64,000 bases of DNA from Azospirillum sp. B510 (GCF_000010725.1 NC_013854.1:2571001-2635000), one strand, 5' to 3'. Shown: positions 15,932 to 25,805, counted from the first letter of the stretch. The notes: generated by a model not told the origin, from the letters alone. Program-made: numbers and translations.

Positions 15932-16381
15932 ATGTTGCGGTTTCGGATGGCGATCATGGCCCTGGCGGCGGTAAGCGTCGCGACCCTGGCCGGCGCCGGC
16001 TTCAGCGGCGGTGCCGCGGCCCAGTCCAAGCTGGACGCCTCGGGCCAGCCCGTGTGGGACGAAAGCCACAACCAGCGCCCGACGGCGGCCAACGACCGCG
16101 CCCTGCCCGCCGGCGTGGTCACCCTGAGCACGGCGACCTCCGCCCCCGGCCTGCTCGGCGTCTACGCCCGCAACGGCCTGCCCTTCGACATCGTGCTGAA
16201 CCGTGTCGACGCCACCCAGTGCGTCAACATCGCGCCCGAGGATTGCGGCCTGCTCGGCACCGACATCCGCGTCGCCACCGGCGCCGAGATACTGGTGCGC
16301 AGCGTGCGGCAGGCCGACATGACCCGCACCTACGGCCTGGTCCCGGTCTACAGCTGGCGTCCGGCCGTCGCCGCCAAGTAA
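15932..16381 (+). CDS. Small secreted protein of unknown function
   Basis: A 149-residue protein with a clear Sec signal peptide (basic MLRFR start, hydrophobic stretch, cleavage expected near GAAAQS). The mature part is hydrophilic, with two cysteines (QCVNIAPEDCG) that may form a disulfide, and contains LPAGVVTLSTATSAPG. I do not recognise the family. GGAG lies 7 nt before ATG 15932; an in-frame ATG at 15926 is too close to that site. A GC-rich hairpin follows the gene. The IS element ends 160 bp upstream, so the promoter may have been altered by the insertion. Confidence 0.7.
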   Translation: MLRFRMAIMALAAVSVATLAGAGFSGGAAAQSKLDASGQPVWDESHNQRPTAANDRALPAGVVTLSTATSAPGLLGVYARNGLPFDIVLNRVDATQCVNIAPEDCGLLGTDIRVATGAEILVRSVRQADMTRTYGLVPVYSWRPAVAAK

Positions 16382-16394
16382 GGCGGCCGATCGA

Positions 16395-16440
16395 GCGGGA
16401 CCGCGGCCCTTCGCGGCGGTCCCGCCTCCTTCTATTCCCT
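16395..16440 (+). terminator. Hairpin downstream of the secreted-protein gene
   Basis: A 10-bp stem (16395-16404 with 16416-16425) is followed by a pyrimidine-rich, T-containing stretch. A plausible intrinsic terminator for the plus-strand gene ending at 16381, though the T-run is interrupted. Confidence 0.5.
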
Positions 16441-16495
16441 TGACATCCCGTCGCCTGCGGGCTGAATGCCCGGACGATCAGACGGGTTGCCGGCG

Positions 16496-16810
16496 ATGAT
16501 GTCCTTGTCCAAGATTCTCCTCCTTGCGCTGGTGATCGGCGCGGTGTGGTTCGGCTGGCGCTGGGTCAACCGCGTGCAGAAGGTCGGCCGCGCCCGCACC
16601 GCCGCCCGCCGGCAGGACGCCCGCCATCAGGACGCCCACCGCCAGGATGGGCGGCGCGATGCCGCAGGCGGCCCCGCCTACCGGGACGCCGGGGTCCGGC
16701 CCGCGGCGATGGAGGCGGAGGACATGGAGAAATGTCCGGAATGCGGCGCCTATGTCGCCCCCCGCTCCGCCGTGTCCTGCGGCCGCGCCGCCTGCCCCTA
16801 CGGGCGCTGA
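16496..16810 (+). CDS. Small membrane-anchored zinc-ribbon protein
   Basis: A 104-residue protein with one N-terminal transmembrane helix ([18 protein letters not shown]), a basic Arg/Gln/Asp/His-rich spacer with an [13 protein letters not shown] rhythm, and a C-terminal pair of cysteine knuckles (CPECGAYV and CGRAACP) typical of a zinc ribbon. Small anchored proteins of this layout are common in alphaproteobacteria and have no assigned function. It ends 95 bp before glyQ on the same strand. The ribosome site is weak, and ATG 16496 or 16499 are equally possible starts. Confidence 0.6.
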   Translation: MMSLSKILLLALVIGAVWFGWRWVNRVQKVGRARTAARRQDARHQDAHRQDGRRDAAGGPAYRDAGVRPAAMEAEDMEKCPECGAYVAPRSAVSCGRAACPYGR

Positions 16811-16905
16811 CGGCGACGGCGCCGTTGCCGCGCTGCGGCTTGATTTGGCGGTGGCACCCGCCTATCGTGCGGCGCGTTTTCAACATTTCTCATTGTGGAC
16901 CGTCC

Positions 16906-17802
16906 ATGGCCTCCCAGATCGGGACTTCCGACGGCGGAAACTCCGCCGACCGCCGCGGCCTGTCGTTCCAGGCCCTGATCCTCAAGCTCCACCAATATTG
17001 GTCGGAGCAGGGGTGCGTCATCCTGCAACCCTACGACATGGAGGTCGGCGCCGGCACCTTCCACCCCGCGACCACGCTGCGGGCGCTCGGCCCCGATCCC
17101 TGGAAGGCGGCCTATGTCCAGCCGTCGCGCCGGCCGAAGGACGGCCGCTATGGCGAGAATCCGAACCGGCTTCAGCATTATTACCAGTATCAGGTGATCA
17201 TGAAGCCGTCGCCGGCCAACCCGCAGGAGCTGTATCTGAACAGCCTGCGCGCCATCGGCATCGACCCGGCCCTGCACGACATCCGCTTCGTCGAGGATGA
17301 CTGGGAAAGCCCGACGCTGGGCGCCTGGGGCCTGGGCTGGGAGGTGTGGTGCGACGGCATGGAGGTGACGCAGTACACCTATTTCCAGCAGGTCGGCGGT
17401 ATCGAATGCGACCCCGTCGCGGTCGAGCTGACCTATGGCCTGGAACGCCTCGCCATGTATGTGCAGGGTGTCGAGAATGTCTATGACCTGGACTTCAACG
17501 GCCAGGGGGTGAAATACGGCGACGTGTTCAAGCGCGCCGAGGTCGAATATTCGAAGCATAATTTCGAGTTCGCCAACACCGACATGCTACTCCAGCATTT
17601 CAAGGACGCCGAGGCCGAGTGCCAGGCGCTGGTCGCGCGGAACCTTGCGCTGCCCGCTTATGACCAGTGCATCAAGGCGTCGCATCTGTTCAACCTGCTG
17701 GACGCCCGCGGCGTGATCAGCGTTGTCGAGCGCGCCGCCTATATCGGCCGCGTGCGCGCGCTGGCCAAGGCCTGCTGCGAAGCCTGGACGGGGGCGAAGT
17801 AA
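16906..17802 (+). CDS. glyQ: Glycyl-tRNA synthetase alpha subunit
   Basis: A 298-residue catalytic alpha subunit of the bacterial alpha2beta2 glycyl-tRNA synthetase, which charges tRNA-Gly with glycine using ATP. Signatures are [47 protein letters not shown] and [19 protein letters not shown]. The start ATG 16906 follows family length; the frame is open further upstream without homology. The glyS start is 4 bp after the glyQ stop. A tRNA-Gly(GCC) gene lies elsewhere in the window (54.2 kb). Confidence 0.96.
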   Translation: MASQIGTSDGGNSADRRGLSFQALILKLHQYWSEQGCVILQPYDMEVGAGTFHPATTLRALGPDPWKAAYVQPSRRPKDGRYGENPNRLQHYYQYQVIMKPSPANPQELYLNSLRAIGIDPALHDIRFVEDDWESPTLGAWGLGWEVWCDGMEVTQYTYFQQVGGIECDPVAVELTYGLERLAMYVQGVENVYDLDFNGQGVKYGDVFKRAEVEYSKHNFEFANTDMLLQHFKDAEAECQALVARNLALPAYDQCIKASHLFNLLDARGVISVVERAAYIGRVRALAKACCEAWTGAK

Positions 17803-17806
17803 GAAC

Positions 17807-19996
17807 ATGGCTCAGATCCTGAATAACGAACTTCTCGTCGAGGTGTTCTCGGAAGAAATTCCGGCGCGCATGCAAGCGAAAGCTGCGCTGGATTTTCGCC
17901 GTCTGATCGTTGAGAAGCTTGCGGCCGCTGGTTTGGGCTTCCAAGCTGCCGTAGAGCAGTCCACCCCTCGTCGGATTGCGCTGGTGGTCAATGGACTTCC
18001 GGATCGCACCGAAGACATCAAGGAAGAGAAGAAGGGTCCGCGCGTCGGCTCGCCGGAACAGGCGGTCGCCGGCTTCCTGAAGTCGGCCGGGCTCGACAGC
18101 CTCGACCAGTGCGAGCAGCGTGACACCGGCAAGGGCGTGTTCTACTTCGCGGTGACCGAGAAGAAGGGCCGCGAGACCGCCGAGGTGCTCGCGGAGATCA
18201 TCCCCGCCGCCATGGCCGAGCTGCCCTGGCCGAAGTCGATGCGCTGGGGAACCGGCACCGCGCGCTGGGTCCGTCCGCTGCATTCGATCATCGCACTGTT
18301 CGGCGGGCGCGTGCTCGACGGCGGCTATGACATCGGCGGCGCCCAGGGCCGCATCGCCTTCGGCGACAGCACCCGCGGCCACCGTTTCCTGGCTCCCGAC
18401 GCCTTCACGGTGGAGAGCTTCGCCGATTACCGGGAGAAGCTGCTGGCCGCCAAGGTCGTGCTCGACCGCGAGGAGCGCAAGGCCAAGATCAAGGCCGACG
18501 CCGAGGCGCTGGCCGCCAGCCAGGGCCTGACCCTGTCGCCCGACGACGCACTGCTGGAGGAGGTCGCCGGCCTCGTCGAGTGGCCGGTCGTGCTGATGGG
18601 TTCCATCGACGAGAGCTTCATGGACGTGCCGTCGGAGGTGCTGATCACTTCCATGCGCACCCACCAGAAATATTTCGCCGTGCTGGACGCCGAGGGCCGG
18701 ATGGCGCCGTGCTTCATCGTCGTCGCCAACACCGAGACGCTGGACGGCGGCAAGGCGGTGGTCGCCGGCAACGAGCGCGTGCTGCGCGCCCGCCTGTCCG
18801 ACGCCAAGTTCTTCTGGGACCAGGACCACAAGACCAAGCTGGAAGACCGTAAGTCGTCCCTGGAGAAGATCACCTTCCACGCCAATTTGGGCACAGTGGC
18901 GGAAAAGGTAACCCGCATCCAACTGTTGGCCGCAGAGATCGCCCGCATCATCGGCGCCGACGTAAAGGCAGCCAATCGCGCAGCTGAACTCTGCAAGGCT
19001 GATCTTGTAACCGAAGTGGTCGGTGAGTTCCCCGAGGTTCAGGGGATCATGGGCCGCTACTATGCTAAGGATCAGGGTGAGAGCGACGATGTCGCCGACG
19101 CCATTGCCGACCATTACAAGCCGGTCGGTCCGTCCGATTCCTGCCCGACAGTGCCGGTTTCGGTCGCGGTGGCGCTGGCCGACAAGATCGACACGCTTGT
19201 TGGCTTCTTCGCCATCGACGAAAAGCCGACGGGCTCGAAGGACCCCTACGCGCTGCGCCGTGCGGCGTTGGGCGTTATCCGACTTATCCTCACAAACGAT
19301 TTGCGCCTCCGCCTGACTGATATTACTGGCTTCGCCTTCAATTCTCACTATGCCCAAGGGAGAATCATTGAGCATGAGCCGGAGGCGACTGGAAGCAAGT
19401 CGCTTCAGAAGTTTGGAAAGGCGTTAGAGAGCATTCCTTCACGTAGAGAAGTCTGGTCCGATTGGACGACGGACGGCCTGATGTCCTTCTTCGCCGATCG
19501 CCTGAAGGTGGTGCTGCGCGAGCAGGGCGTGCGTCACGATCTGGTGGATGCCGTCTTCGCGCTCGGCGGCGAGGATGATCTGGTGCGCTTGCTGGCCCGC
19601 GTGAAGGCTTTGCAGGCCTTCGTCGGCTCCGAGGAGGGCGCCAATCTGCTGGCGGCCTACAAGCGCGCCTCCAACATCGTCCGCATCGAGGAGAAGAAGG
19701 ACGGCATCAGCTTCGACCAGCCGGTCGATGCCGCCCGTCTGGCCCAGGACGAGGAGACGGCGCTGTCCGCCGCGCTGAACGGGGCCTCGGCCACCGCCAA
19801 GCCGCTGCTGGACGCGGAGGACTTCACCGGCACCATGGCGGCGCTGGCGAATCTGCGCGGCCCGGTGGACGCCTTCTTCGACAAGGTCACGGTGAACGCG
19901 GAGGACAAGGACCTGCGCGCCAACCGCCTGCGCCTGCTGACGCAGATCCGCACGACGCTGAACGCGGTGGCCGACTTCTCGAAGATCGAGGGGTGA
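17807..19996 (+). CDS. glyS: Glycyl-tRNA synthetase beta subunit
   Basis: A 729-residue tRNA-binding beta subunit. Typical segments are [46 protein letters not shown] and [16 protein letters not shown]. It follows glyQ by 4 bp and forms the usual operon. Codon use is mosaic: about 17,815-18,005, 18,880-19,080 and 19,260-19,460 have clearly lower third-position GC than the rest, while the reading frame and motifs stay intact. A GC-rich inverted repeat follows the gene. Confidence 0.96.
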   Translation: MAQILNNELLVEVFSEEIPARMQAKAALDFRRLIVEKLAAAGLGFQAAVEQSTPRRIALVVNGLPDRTEDIKEEKKGPRVGSPEQAVAGFLKSAGLDSLDQCEQRDTGKGVFYFAVTEKKGRETAEVLAEIIPAAMAELPWPKSMRWGTGTARWVRPLHSIIALFGGRVLDGGYDIGGAQGRIAFGDSTRGHRFLAPDAFTVESFADYREKLLAAKVVLDREERKAKIKADAEALAASQGLTLSPDDALLEEVAGLVEWPVVLMGSIDESFMDVPSEVLITSMRTHQKYFAVLDAEGRMAPCFIVVANTETLDGGKAVVAGNERVLRARLSDAKFFWDQDHKTKLEDRKSSLEKITFHANLGTVAEKVTRIQLLAAEIARIIGADVKAANRAAELCKADLVTEVVGEFPEVQGIMGRYYAKDQGESDDVADAIADHYKPVGPSDSCPTVPVSVAVALADKIDTLVGFFAIDEKPTGSKDPYALRRAALGVIRLILTNDLRLRLTDITGFAFNSHYAQGRIIEHEPEATGSKSLQKFGKALESIPSRREVWSDWTTDGLMSFFADRLKVVLREQGVRHDLVDAVFALGGEDDLVRLLARVKALQAFVGSEEGANLLAAYKRASNIVRIEEKKDGISFDQPVDAARLAQDEETALSAALNGASATAKPLLDAEDFTGTMAALANLRGPVDAFFDKVTVNAEDKDLRANRLRLLTQIRTTLNAVADFSKIEG

Positions 19997-20018
19997 GGCT
20001 TGGAGGTGGGACGTTAGA

Positions 20019-20066
20019 CCCCCACCTAACCTCTCCCGCTCTCGCGGGGGAGGGTTAGGGAGGGGG
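20019..20066. repeat. Intergenic GC-rich inverted repeat (REP-like)
   Basis: An imperfect palindrome of the type CCCTCTCCC...GGGAGAGGG lies between convergent glyS and the CheC-like gene. A similar motif occurs at 33374-33398. Such elements are dispersed in many proteobacterial genomes; here it may also serve as a shared terminator. Confidence 0.55.
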
Positions 20067-20098
20067 CAAAAGCCTCAACCCTCCCTTGAGCTTCTCTG

Positions 20099-20767
20099 TC
20101 ACAACCCCGCCATCGCCCGGCGGATCGCCTCGCGGAAGGCGTCGAGCGAGGCGATGTCCATCAGGAACAGCGCATGCCCGCGGGCGTCGCCCGCCGCCAG
20201 CGCCATGTCGATGCGCACGAACAGCACCGGATCGGTGGCGGAGCCGATGACCGCCGCCGGTGCGCCGGCACCATAGCCCGGCACCGCGCCGACGATCTCC
20301 CCGCCGATCAGGTTGGACAGGCTGGCGAGACAGCCGTTCAGGATGATGTTGCCGATCTCGGTCAGCACATCCTGCTCCATCTCGCCCGGCGCCTCGGCGG
20401 CGGGATCGACGGGAACCAGGCGGCCGGCCAGGGCCAGCGTGCCGCGTTCGGGAAAGATCAGCAGCGCCTCCCCGGTGAAGGGGCCGGTGAAGGACCCGCG
20501 CACGGCGCAGACCGGCCGCACATCGTCCGGATCGCCGCCCTCCAGGTCGCCGCCGACCTCGCTGGTGATGCGGGCGCGGGTCGACACCGCGAAGGACGGC
20601 ACCGACAGATGCACCTCCTCCCCCAGCATGGCGCTGAGGGCGGCGGCCGGCTCGCCCATGCCGATATTGAACAGCTCGGCGATGGCATCGGCCTCGTCGG
20701 CGTCGAGACGGAAGGGCTCCCGCGCCGCCGGCCCGGTGGCGGATTTGGGGGATTCGGGCGCGGCCAT
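20099..20767 (-). CDS. CheC/CheX-like chemotaxis phosphatase
   Basis: A 222-residue protein with the CheC pseudo-repeat: a first motif in AIAELFNIGMGEPAAALSAML and a second in VLTEIGNIILNGCLASLSNL. Both helices carry the Glu and Asn that in CheC/CheX/FliY insert into the receiver active site to dephosphorylate it. Start ATG 20767 is set by homology. It lies 5 bp downstream of a single-domain receiver and is likely co-transcribed with it, so that receiver is the obvious substrate. This pairing is common in Azospirillum relatives and is not part of a full che operon here. Confidence 0.82.
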   Translation of the reverse strand: MAAPESPKSATGPAAREPFRLDADEADAIAELFNIGMGEPAAALSAMLGEEVHLSVPSFAVSTRARITSEVGGDLEGGDPDDVRPVCAVRGSFTGPFTGEALLIFPERGTLALAGRLVPVDPAAEAPGEMEQDVLTEIGNIILNGCLASLSNLIGGEIVGAVPGYGAGAPAAVIGSATDPVLFVRIDMALAAGDARGHALFLMDIASLDAFREAIRRAMAGL

Positions 20768-20772
20768 CGGCG

Positions 20773-21132
20773 TCACTGCCCCGACGCGGCGAGGAAATCG
20801 CGGATCTTGTCCGAAGTGATCGGCTTGGCGATGAAGCGGACGCCCAGCGCCTCGGCCTTGCGCCGCAGCGCATCCTGCACATTGGCGGTCAGCAGGCCGA
20901 TGGGCAGGCCGGCGAAGCGTTCCGTCAGCCGCTCGGCCAGGGTCAACCCGTCCAGGCCCGGCATGTTGTAATCGACGATGGCGGCCACGGGGGGAATCTC
21001 GCCGATGATCTCCAAGGCCTCCTCGCCGCTCGACGCGGTGATGATCGTCCAGTCGGGGCGCAACGAGGCGATGACGCTGGAGACCATGTTGCGCGCCAGT
21101 CGGCTGTCGTCGACGACGAGGATGCTGGTCAT
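20773..21132 (-). CDS. CheY-like single-domain response regulator
   Basis: A 119-residue receiver: VVDDSRLARNMV, phospho-acceptor Asp in AIVDYNMPGLDG, Thr switch in GLLTANVQD and Lys in FIAKPITSDK. No output domain is present. Paired with the downstream CheC-like phosphatase in a two-gene operon, it probably works as a phosphorylated switch of motility or a phosphate sink. The kinase partner is not in the immediate neighbourhood. Confidence 0.88.
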   Translation of the reverse strand: MTSILVVDDSRLARNMVSSVIASLRPDWTIITASSGEEALEIIGEIPPVAAIVDYNMPGLDGLTLAERLTERFAGLPIGLLTANVQDALRRKAEALGVRFIAKPITSDKIRDFLAASGQ

Positions 21133-21260
21133 GCCGATACTTCCGTCCTAAAAGTTCCAATCACACCTTGCAGGCTTGTTACCTCAAAGCGCCCCCGCCC
21201 ACAACAGATGCATGGTGATATGCCCAACAACTTCAACCGATATGGCTGTGCGATCCATCA

Positions 21261-21761
21261 ATGTTTGGCCGTGACATCGCCGCATCCGCTACGGCTTCCG
21301 GGTCGCGCCCGCCACCGCTCCGGGCCGTGCTCGACACCAACATCCTGGTGGCCTATGCGCTGATGGGAAGCGCCGTGGCGCGGCGTCACGACGCGATCCG
21401 CCGTTGCGTCGAGCGGGTGCGCGCGGACCGCGGTCTGGTCGGCAGCGTCGAGACGCTGGCCGAATTGGAGGAGGTGCTGATGCGCCCGACCTTCGACCGC
21501 TATGCCGCCGCGGCCGATCGCCGCGCCTTTCTGGAACGGATCAGGGCGGAGACGGAGCTGGTCACCCCGGCCGAGGTCGGCCGGCTGTGCCGCGATCCCG
21601 AGGACGACATGTTCCTGGCCGCCGCCGTCGGCGGCTCGGCACCCTGGCTGGTGACGGTCGACCGTCAGCTCCTGTCGGTGCGCCGGGCCGGGGAGACGCG
21701 GGTGCTGCGCCCCGAACGCTTCCTGGAAACGGTGGGCGGCGACCCTGCACCCCAACCCTAG
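21261..21761 (+). CDS. PIN-domain protein (putative toxin-like RNase)
   Basis: A 166-residue PIN-family protein. The acidic metal-binding residues are visible: AVLDTNILVAYAL, ETLAELEEVL, DPEDDMFLAAA and VTVDRQLL. PIN proteins of this family (VapC-like) are Mg-dependent ribonucleases, often toxins. I find no antitoxin gene beside it: the upstream gap is about 130 bp and the downstream gene does not look like a DNA-binding antitoxin. It may be a solitary PIN protein. Divergent from the CheY-like gene. Confidence 0.8.
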   Translation: MFGRDIAASATASGSRPPPLRAVLDTNILVAYALMGSAVARRHDAIRRCVERVRADRGLVGSVETLAELEEVLMRPTFDRYAAAADRRAFLERIRAETELVTPAEVGRLCRDPEDDMFLAAAVGGSAPWLVTVDRQLLSVRRAGETRVLRPERFLETVGGDPAPQP

Positions 21762-21896
21762 CCCTCAGAATCCGCTCGACAAACCGGACGCTCTTCCTAG
21801 AATGAAAAGGGAACACATCGCAAACCGCGAGTGAACGGAAACGGCCGCAGCTGTGACAGCGGCGGCTAATGCGGAGCGCAGGGGGCATCTGCAACG

Positions 21897-22355
21897 ATGA
21901 GCGTCCAACGGCTTCTGTTCGACGACCTGCCGGCGACGGAACCGGCGCGCAAGCCGCGCCGGTCACGGGCCGCCGCACCAGGAAGCGCGCCCTCGACCAT
22001 GGCCGCCCAGGTCGCGGTGGACATGGTGCGGGAAGCCGTCCCGTCATCCAGGGCGGCGACGGCGCCCCATGTCGCGACGCTGCTGCCGCTCGTCCCACCA
22101 GCCCCGCCCCCACCACCGCCGGCCTTCGATCCGGCAGCACTGTCCAACCCGGAACTGCGGGCGCTGGTGCAGGCCCTGCCCGACCAGCGGCTGGCCCATC
22201 TGCTGATCGAGGCCGCGCGCGAGCTGAAACGACGCGCCGCCCCCGACCAGGGTGATACCGATGGCGGGGATGGCGATATGCCGCAGGAGCCGAACCCGAC
22301 GCTTCTGCGGGCCGCGCGGCAGGCCGTCGGCGAGCTGTCCGGCGAAGATTTCTGA
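21897..22355 (+). CDS. Hypothetical protein with proline-rich linker
   Basis: A 152-residue protein of unknown family. It has a basic Ala/Arg-rich N-terminal part (ARKPRRSRAAAP), a proline-rich hinge (PPAPPPPPPAFDP) and a helical middle segment (NPELRALVQALPDQRLAHLL). An acidic linker and a short C-terminal helix ending in GELSGEDF follow. The helical piece could be a protein-interaction motif. It is 135 bp downstream of the PIN gene on the same strand. A GGGGG stretch upstream of ATG 21897 is only a mediocre ribosome site. Confidence 0.5.
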   Translation: MSVQRLLFDDLPATEPARKPRRSRAAAPGSAPSTMAAQVAVDMVREAVPSSRAATAPHVATLLPLVPPAPPPPPPAFDPAALSNPELRALVQALPDQRLAHLLIEAARELKRRAAPDQGDTDGGDGDMPQEPNPTLLRAARQAVGELSGEDF

Positions 22356-22531
22356 CCCGCGTCTCACGACTGGGGTGACTCCTTAGTGAATAAAGTTTCC
22401 GAGACAAAAGGTTCGGCTTTATGTCATGATCGGCGCCAGCCTATGCCGTGGATGCCGCATCGCACAATAAAGCGGTCGCAAAATGCCACGGGGTGCGACG
22501 AACCCACAAGCGACGTCTCCCGGAGGGAGCT

Positions 22532-23119
22532 TTGGACTGGATCACGTGGTTGCAGGAATGGGGGAACGCCTTTTACCCGCTGGCCTTTATCTGGGCCTTT
22601 TTTGAAGGTGAAACATTTGTAATCTTCGGCGGGATGGGCGCCAAGCTCGGTATCGTCAACCTGTACTGGCTGGTCGGGTCGGTGTGGATCGGCAGCTTCA
22701 TGGGCGACCAGCTCTGGTTCTGGTTGGGACGTCGCTGGGGTAAAAGAGCGCTCGCCCGGTTCCCCTCGGCCGACGCCCATGCCAGCCGGATCCTGGGCTG
22801 GCTGGAGAAATACGGCGTGGCCTTCATCATGGTGTTCCGTTTCCTCTATGGCGTTCGCAACATCGCGTCGGTCGCCATCGGCACCTCCGGCATGCCATGG
22901 TCGCGCTTCCTGTTCTGGAATTTCATCGCCGCCGGCATCTGGGCCTGGAGCTTCGCCGGCGCGGGCTACCTGTTCGGCGAGGCCGCCGCCGCCATCGGCG
23001 AGGATGGCCCGAAGATCCTGCTGCTGTCCGGCCTCGCCATCGGTGGCCTGTGGCTCGCCATCAAGAGCGTCTGCTGGGTCCGCCGCCGCGCGCTCGCCGC
23101 GACCACTCCGGCGGAGTGA
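22532..23119 (+). CDS. DedA-family inner-membrane protein
   Basis: A 195-residue membrane protein of the DedA/SNARE-associated (PF09335) family, linked to lipid flipping and membrane homeostasis. Visible features are the re-entrant-loop segment FEGETFVIFGGMGAKLG, the GSFMGDQLWFWLGRRWG motif, and FIMVFRFLYGVRNIASVAIGT with the conserved Arg. About four hydrophobic segments follow the first loop. The start is probably TTG 22532, a few bases after GGAGGGAG; upstream in-frame residues do not look like family sequence. Convergent with the HD-GYP gene. Confidence 0.88.
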   Translation: MDWITWLQEWGNAFYPLAFIWAFFEGETFVIFGGMGAKLGIVNLYWLVGSVWIGSFMGDQLWFWLGRRWGKRALARFPSADAHASRILGWLEKYGVAFIMVFRFLYGVRNIASVAIGTSGMPWSRFLFWNFIAAGIWAWSFAGAGYLFGEAAAAIGEDGPKILLLSGLAIGGLWLAIKSVCWVRRRALAATTPAE

Positions 23120-23137
23120 GGCGGCTTTCCTGACGCT

Positions 23138-23176
23138 GCGGACGCGTGACGCCCAGAGCGGACGTCACGCGTCCGC
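23138..23176. terminator. Long perfect hairpin between convergent dedA-like and HD-GYP genes
   Basis: A 14-bp perfect stem (23138-23151 with 23163-23176) has an 11-nt loop, and its right arm covers the HD-GYP stop codon. Its position between convergent genes suggests a shared terminator, although there is no T-tract on either side. Confidence 0.5.
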
Positions 23177-24397
23177 CGCCGCCTCGATCTTCTCGTGATC
23201 CTTCAGCCGCTCCCAGATCGCGTCGAACTCCGCGTGACGGCTGGCGAACAGCGACAGCAGATGCGGGTCGAAATGGATCTTGGGGTCCAGGCGGTCGTCG
23301 CCGTCGAGCAGGATGCCGACCGTCTTCTCATGGCTGAATGACGGCTTGTAGGGCCGGGCGCTGCGCAGGGCATCGTAACAGTCGGCGATGGCGACGATGC
23401 GGGCGGCCAGGGGAATCTCCTCCCCCCGCAGTCCGCGGGGATAGCCGGTACCGGCCCATTGCTCGTGATGGCACAGCGCGATCTCGGCGGCCATCTTCAA
23501 GCGGTCCGACGCGACCAGGATGTCGTGACCATAGATCGGATGGCGCTTCATTTCCGCCAATTCACGCTCGTCGAGCCGGCCCTTCTTGTGCAAAACCGCC
23601 TGATCCACGCTCATCTTGCCGACATCATGCAGGGCGGCGGAAAAGTGGATCTCGTCGCAGAAGGCTCGGCTGCAACCGGCCCAGGTCGCCAGCGCGTGGG
23701 AATATTCGTTGACGCGCAGGATGTGGTTGCCGGTCTCCTCGTCATGCACCTCGGCGGCACGGGCCAGCAGGTTGACCGACACCATGAAGGCACGCTCCGT
23801 CTCCACCTGGAGCTCGGCGACGCGGCGACGCTCCTTGGTCAGGGCGCGGTTGCGCTCGGTCAGCCGCTCCAGCGTCGCCGCGCGTTCCAGCGCACGGCCG
23901 ACGATGTGGTTGACCGGGGCGATCACCTGCTCATGGTCCGGCAGGAAGACCGGCGGCCCCTCCGCCGGGTGGCGGTTGATCAGCTGCACCACGCCGATCG
24001 GCCGGTCACGGAAGCCCTTGAGGGCGAAGGCCATGATGGAGCGGGTGCGGAAGCCGGTGCGCTGGTCGAAGGCGGGGTTGAAGCTGTAAGGCCGGTCCGC
24101 CGGGATGGCGTAGGCATCCTCCAGCAGCAGCGTCTCCCCGGTCGCCGCGACATAGCCGACGATCGAGGATTGGTTGACCGGCACGGAAAACAGGGTCGGC
24201 TTGGCGCGGATGACGTCGTTCTGGGCGCTGACCGCCTCCAGCGTCCGGGAACGCCCCTGCCCACGCAGCATGAAGACCGTGCCGGCCTCCGCCCCCGTCA
24301 GTTCCCGGCATTTGCGCAGCACCCGGTCGCTGATCGCGCGCAGCGACTGATCCGGGGCACTTTCGATAAATTCAAGGAATTGGCCGACAAGACTCAC
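23165..24397 (-). CDS. GAF-HD-GYP phosphodiesterase
   Basis: A protein of about 410 residues. A GAF domain (about residues 10-180) senses an unknown ligand, a coiled coil follows, then an HD-GYP domain (about 220-395) that hydrolyses cyclic di-GMP. Metal and substrate motifs are present: HDEETGNHILRVNEYS, LHDVGKMSVDQ, HPIYGHDIL, CHHEQWAGTGYPRGL and ARIVAIADCYDAL. The start is uncertain: GTG 24397 with GGGAGAG just upstream is preferred, but GTG 24445 adds 16 residues. No transmembrane segment is seen. It likely lowers c-di-GMP and so favours motility. Confidence 0.88.
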   Translation of the reverse strand: MSLVGQFLEFIESAPDQSLRAISDRVLRKCRELTGAEAGTVFMLRGQGRSRTLEAVSAQNDVIRAKPTLFSVPVNQSSIVGYVAATGETLLLEDAYAIPADRPYSFNPAFDQRTGFRTRSIMAFALKGFRDRPIGVVQLINRHPAEGPPVFLPDHEQVIAPVNHIVGRALERAATLERLTERNRALTKERRRVAELQVETERAFMVSVNLLARAAEVHDEETGNHILRVNEYSHALATWAGCSRAFCDEIHFSAALHDVGKMSVDQAVLHKKGRLDERELAEMKRHPIYGHDILVASDRLKMAAEIALCHHEQWAGTGYPRGLRGEEIPLAARIVAIADCYDALRSARPYKPSFSHEKTVGILLDGDDRLDPKIHFDPHLLSLFASRHAEFDAIWERLKDHEKIEAAADA

Positions 24398-24544
24398 AGC
24401 GCTCTCCCGACCCCGGCGCCCCGTCCGGCGCACCAATGGCAGCACCGCGACAGCGGCACCTAATCAGATTACCCTATTTGCCGCACCCGGCAGAAGAGGC
24501 TTGCGGAGCCTCTCCCGCCGTTGGTCCACCTCCGCTGGCCGCGC

Positions 24545-25783
24545 TCAGAATCCCATCCAGCCTCCGGCCCAAAGCCAGACGGCGGCGACCGCCATCGACA
24601 GCAACGCCATCGGCACGCCGCAGCGGGCATGCTCGACGAACCCCAGCCGGACACCGGCCACCGCCGCCCGCTCGGCCACGATGATGTTGGCGAGACTGCC
24701 CGGCAGCAGCAGATTGCCGGCCAGGGTCGACAGCAGCGCCAGCCCATAGAGCGCGCCCTCCGGCGGCGACGGCCAGGCGGCCAGCAGCAGGATCACCGCC
24801 GGGACGTTGCCGATGCTGTTGCTGCCGGCCAGCGACAGCGGCAGCATCACCGCCAGCCGGTCGGGCAGCCACCCCGCGGCCTGAAGGTCGCCGACCAGGG
24901 CCGCCGGCAGGCCGGTCAGCCCCAGCGCATGGTTGATGGCGAACAGCGCCCCGAACAGCACCAGCAGATGCCAGTCGACCATGCCCAGCATGTCGCGGCT
25001 GGCCATGCGCCGGCTGATCATCATCACGCCGGCCACCAGCAGCACCGCATGCTCCTGGGGGATGGCGCGGGTGAACAGCACCAGCAGCACCAGCGTCGCC
25101 GCCACCGCCTTGCCAAGCTGCCAGCGGTCGAGCCGCGGGGCCGCCCGCCCCGCTTCCTCATGCCCGACCTCCTCCGGCATACCGAAACGGCCGCGCCAGA
25201 CCAGCCAGACGGTGGCATAGGCGATGGCCATCGCCGCCAGCGCCGGCACGCCGCACACCGCCAGGAAGCGCCAGAAATCGAGATGCCCGACCTGCCCGAT
25301 CAGGATGTTCTGCGGATTGCCGATCATCGTCGCCGCCGATCCGGCATTGGCGGCCCCCGCCAGCCCGATCAGATAGGGCCGGGGGTCGAGCTTGCGCGCC
25401 TGCAACCCCAGGCACAGCATCGGCGTCATGGCGAAGACGACCACGTCGTTGGCCAGCACCGCCGACAGCCCGCCGGCGACCAGCACGATCACCGCCAGCA
25501 GCCGCGCCGGCGACCGCGCCGCCTGCGCCACCTTCAGCGCGCACCAGTCGTAGAAACCGCTGCCGGCATATTGCGCCGACAGGATCATCAGCCCCAGCAG
25601 GATGAAGATCGTCGGGAAATCGATCGCCGCCACGGCGGCGGCGGTGTCGAGCGCCCCGGTCGCCAGCAGCAGGATGGCGGCGACCAGCGCGATGCCGGTG
25701 CGGTCGATGCGCAGGCCGGGAAAGCCGCCGAGCGCCATGCCCAGATAGGTGGCGGTGAACAGAATCAGGATGGTTGCCGTCAT
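24545..25783 (-). CDS. Anion permease of the ion-transporter superfamily (SLC13/ArsB/NhaD-like)
   Basis: A 412-residue polytopic membrane protein with about 10-12 hydrophobic helices. The duplicated family signature is seen twice: GSAATMIGNPQNILIGQ in the first half and AGSNSIGNVPAVILLL with LPGSLANIIVAERA in the second. Family members move dicarboxylate, sulfate, arsenite or Na+/H+, and sequence motifs alone do not choose among these. Start ATG 25783 (MTATILIL) is preferred because upstream in-frame residues are hydrophilic and non-homologous. The MBL-fold gene ends 23 bp upstream on the same strand, so they may be co-transcribed. Confidence 0.8.
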   Translation of the reverse strand: MTATILILFTATYLGMALGGFPGLRIDRTGIALVAAILLLATGALDTAAAVAAIDFPTIFILLGLMILSAQYAGSGFYDWCALKVAQAARSPARLLAVIVLVAGGLSAVLANDVVVFAMTPMLCLGLQARKLDPRPYLIGLAGAANAGSAATMIGNPQNILIGQVGHLDFWRFLAVCGVPALAAMAIAYATVWLVWRGRFGMPEEVGHEEAGRAAPRLDRWQLGKAVAATLVLLVLFTRAIPQEHAVLLVAGVMMISRRMASRDMLGMVDWHLLVLFGALFAINHALGLTGLPAALVGDLQAAGWLPDRLAVMLPLSLAGSNSIGNVPAVILLLAAWPSPPEGALYGLALLSTLAGNLLLPGSLANIIVAERAAVAGVRLGFVEHARCGVPMALLSMAVAAVWLWAGGWMGF

Positions 25784-25805
25784 GATGCCCGATGCGCAGG
25801 AAATG

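Noticed and set aside
21261-22355. PIN gene and next ORF as a toxin-antitoxin pair
   Set aside because: The second ORF is proline-rich without a DNA-binding or PIN-inhibitory motif, is downstream, and is 135 bp away.
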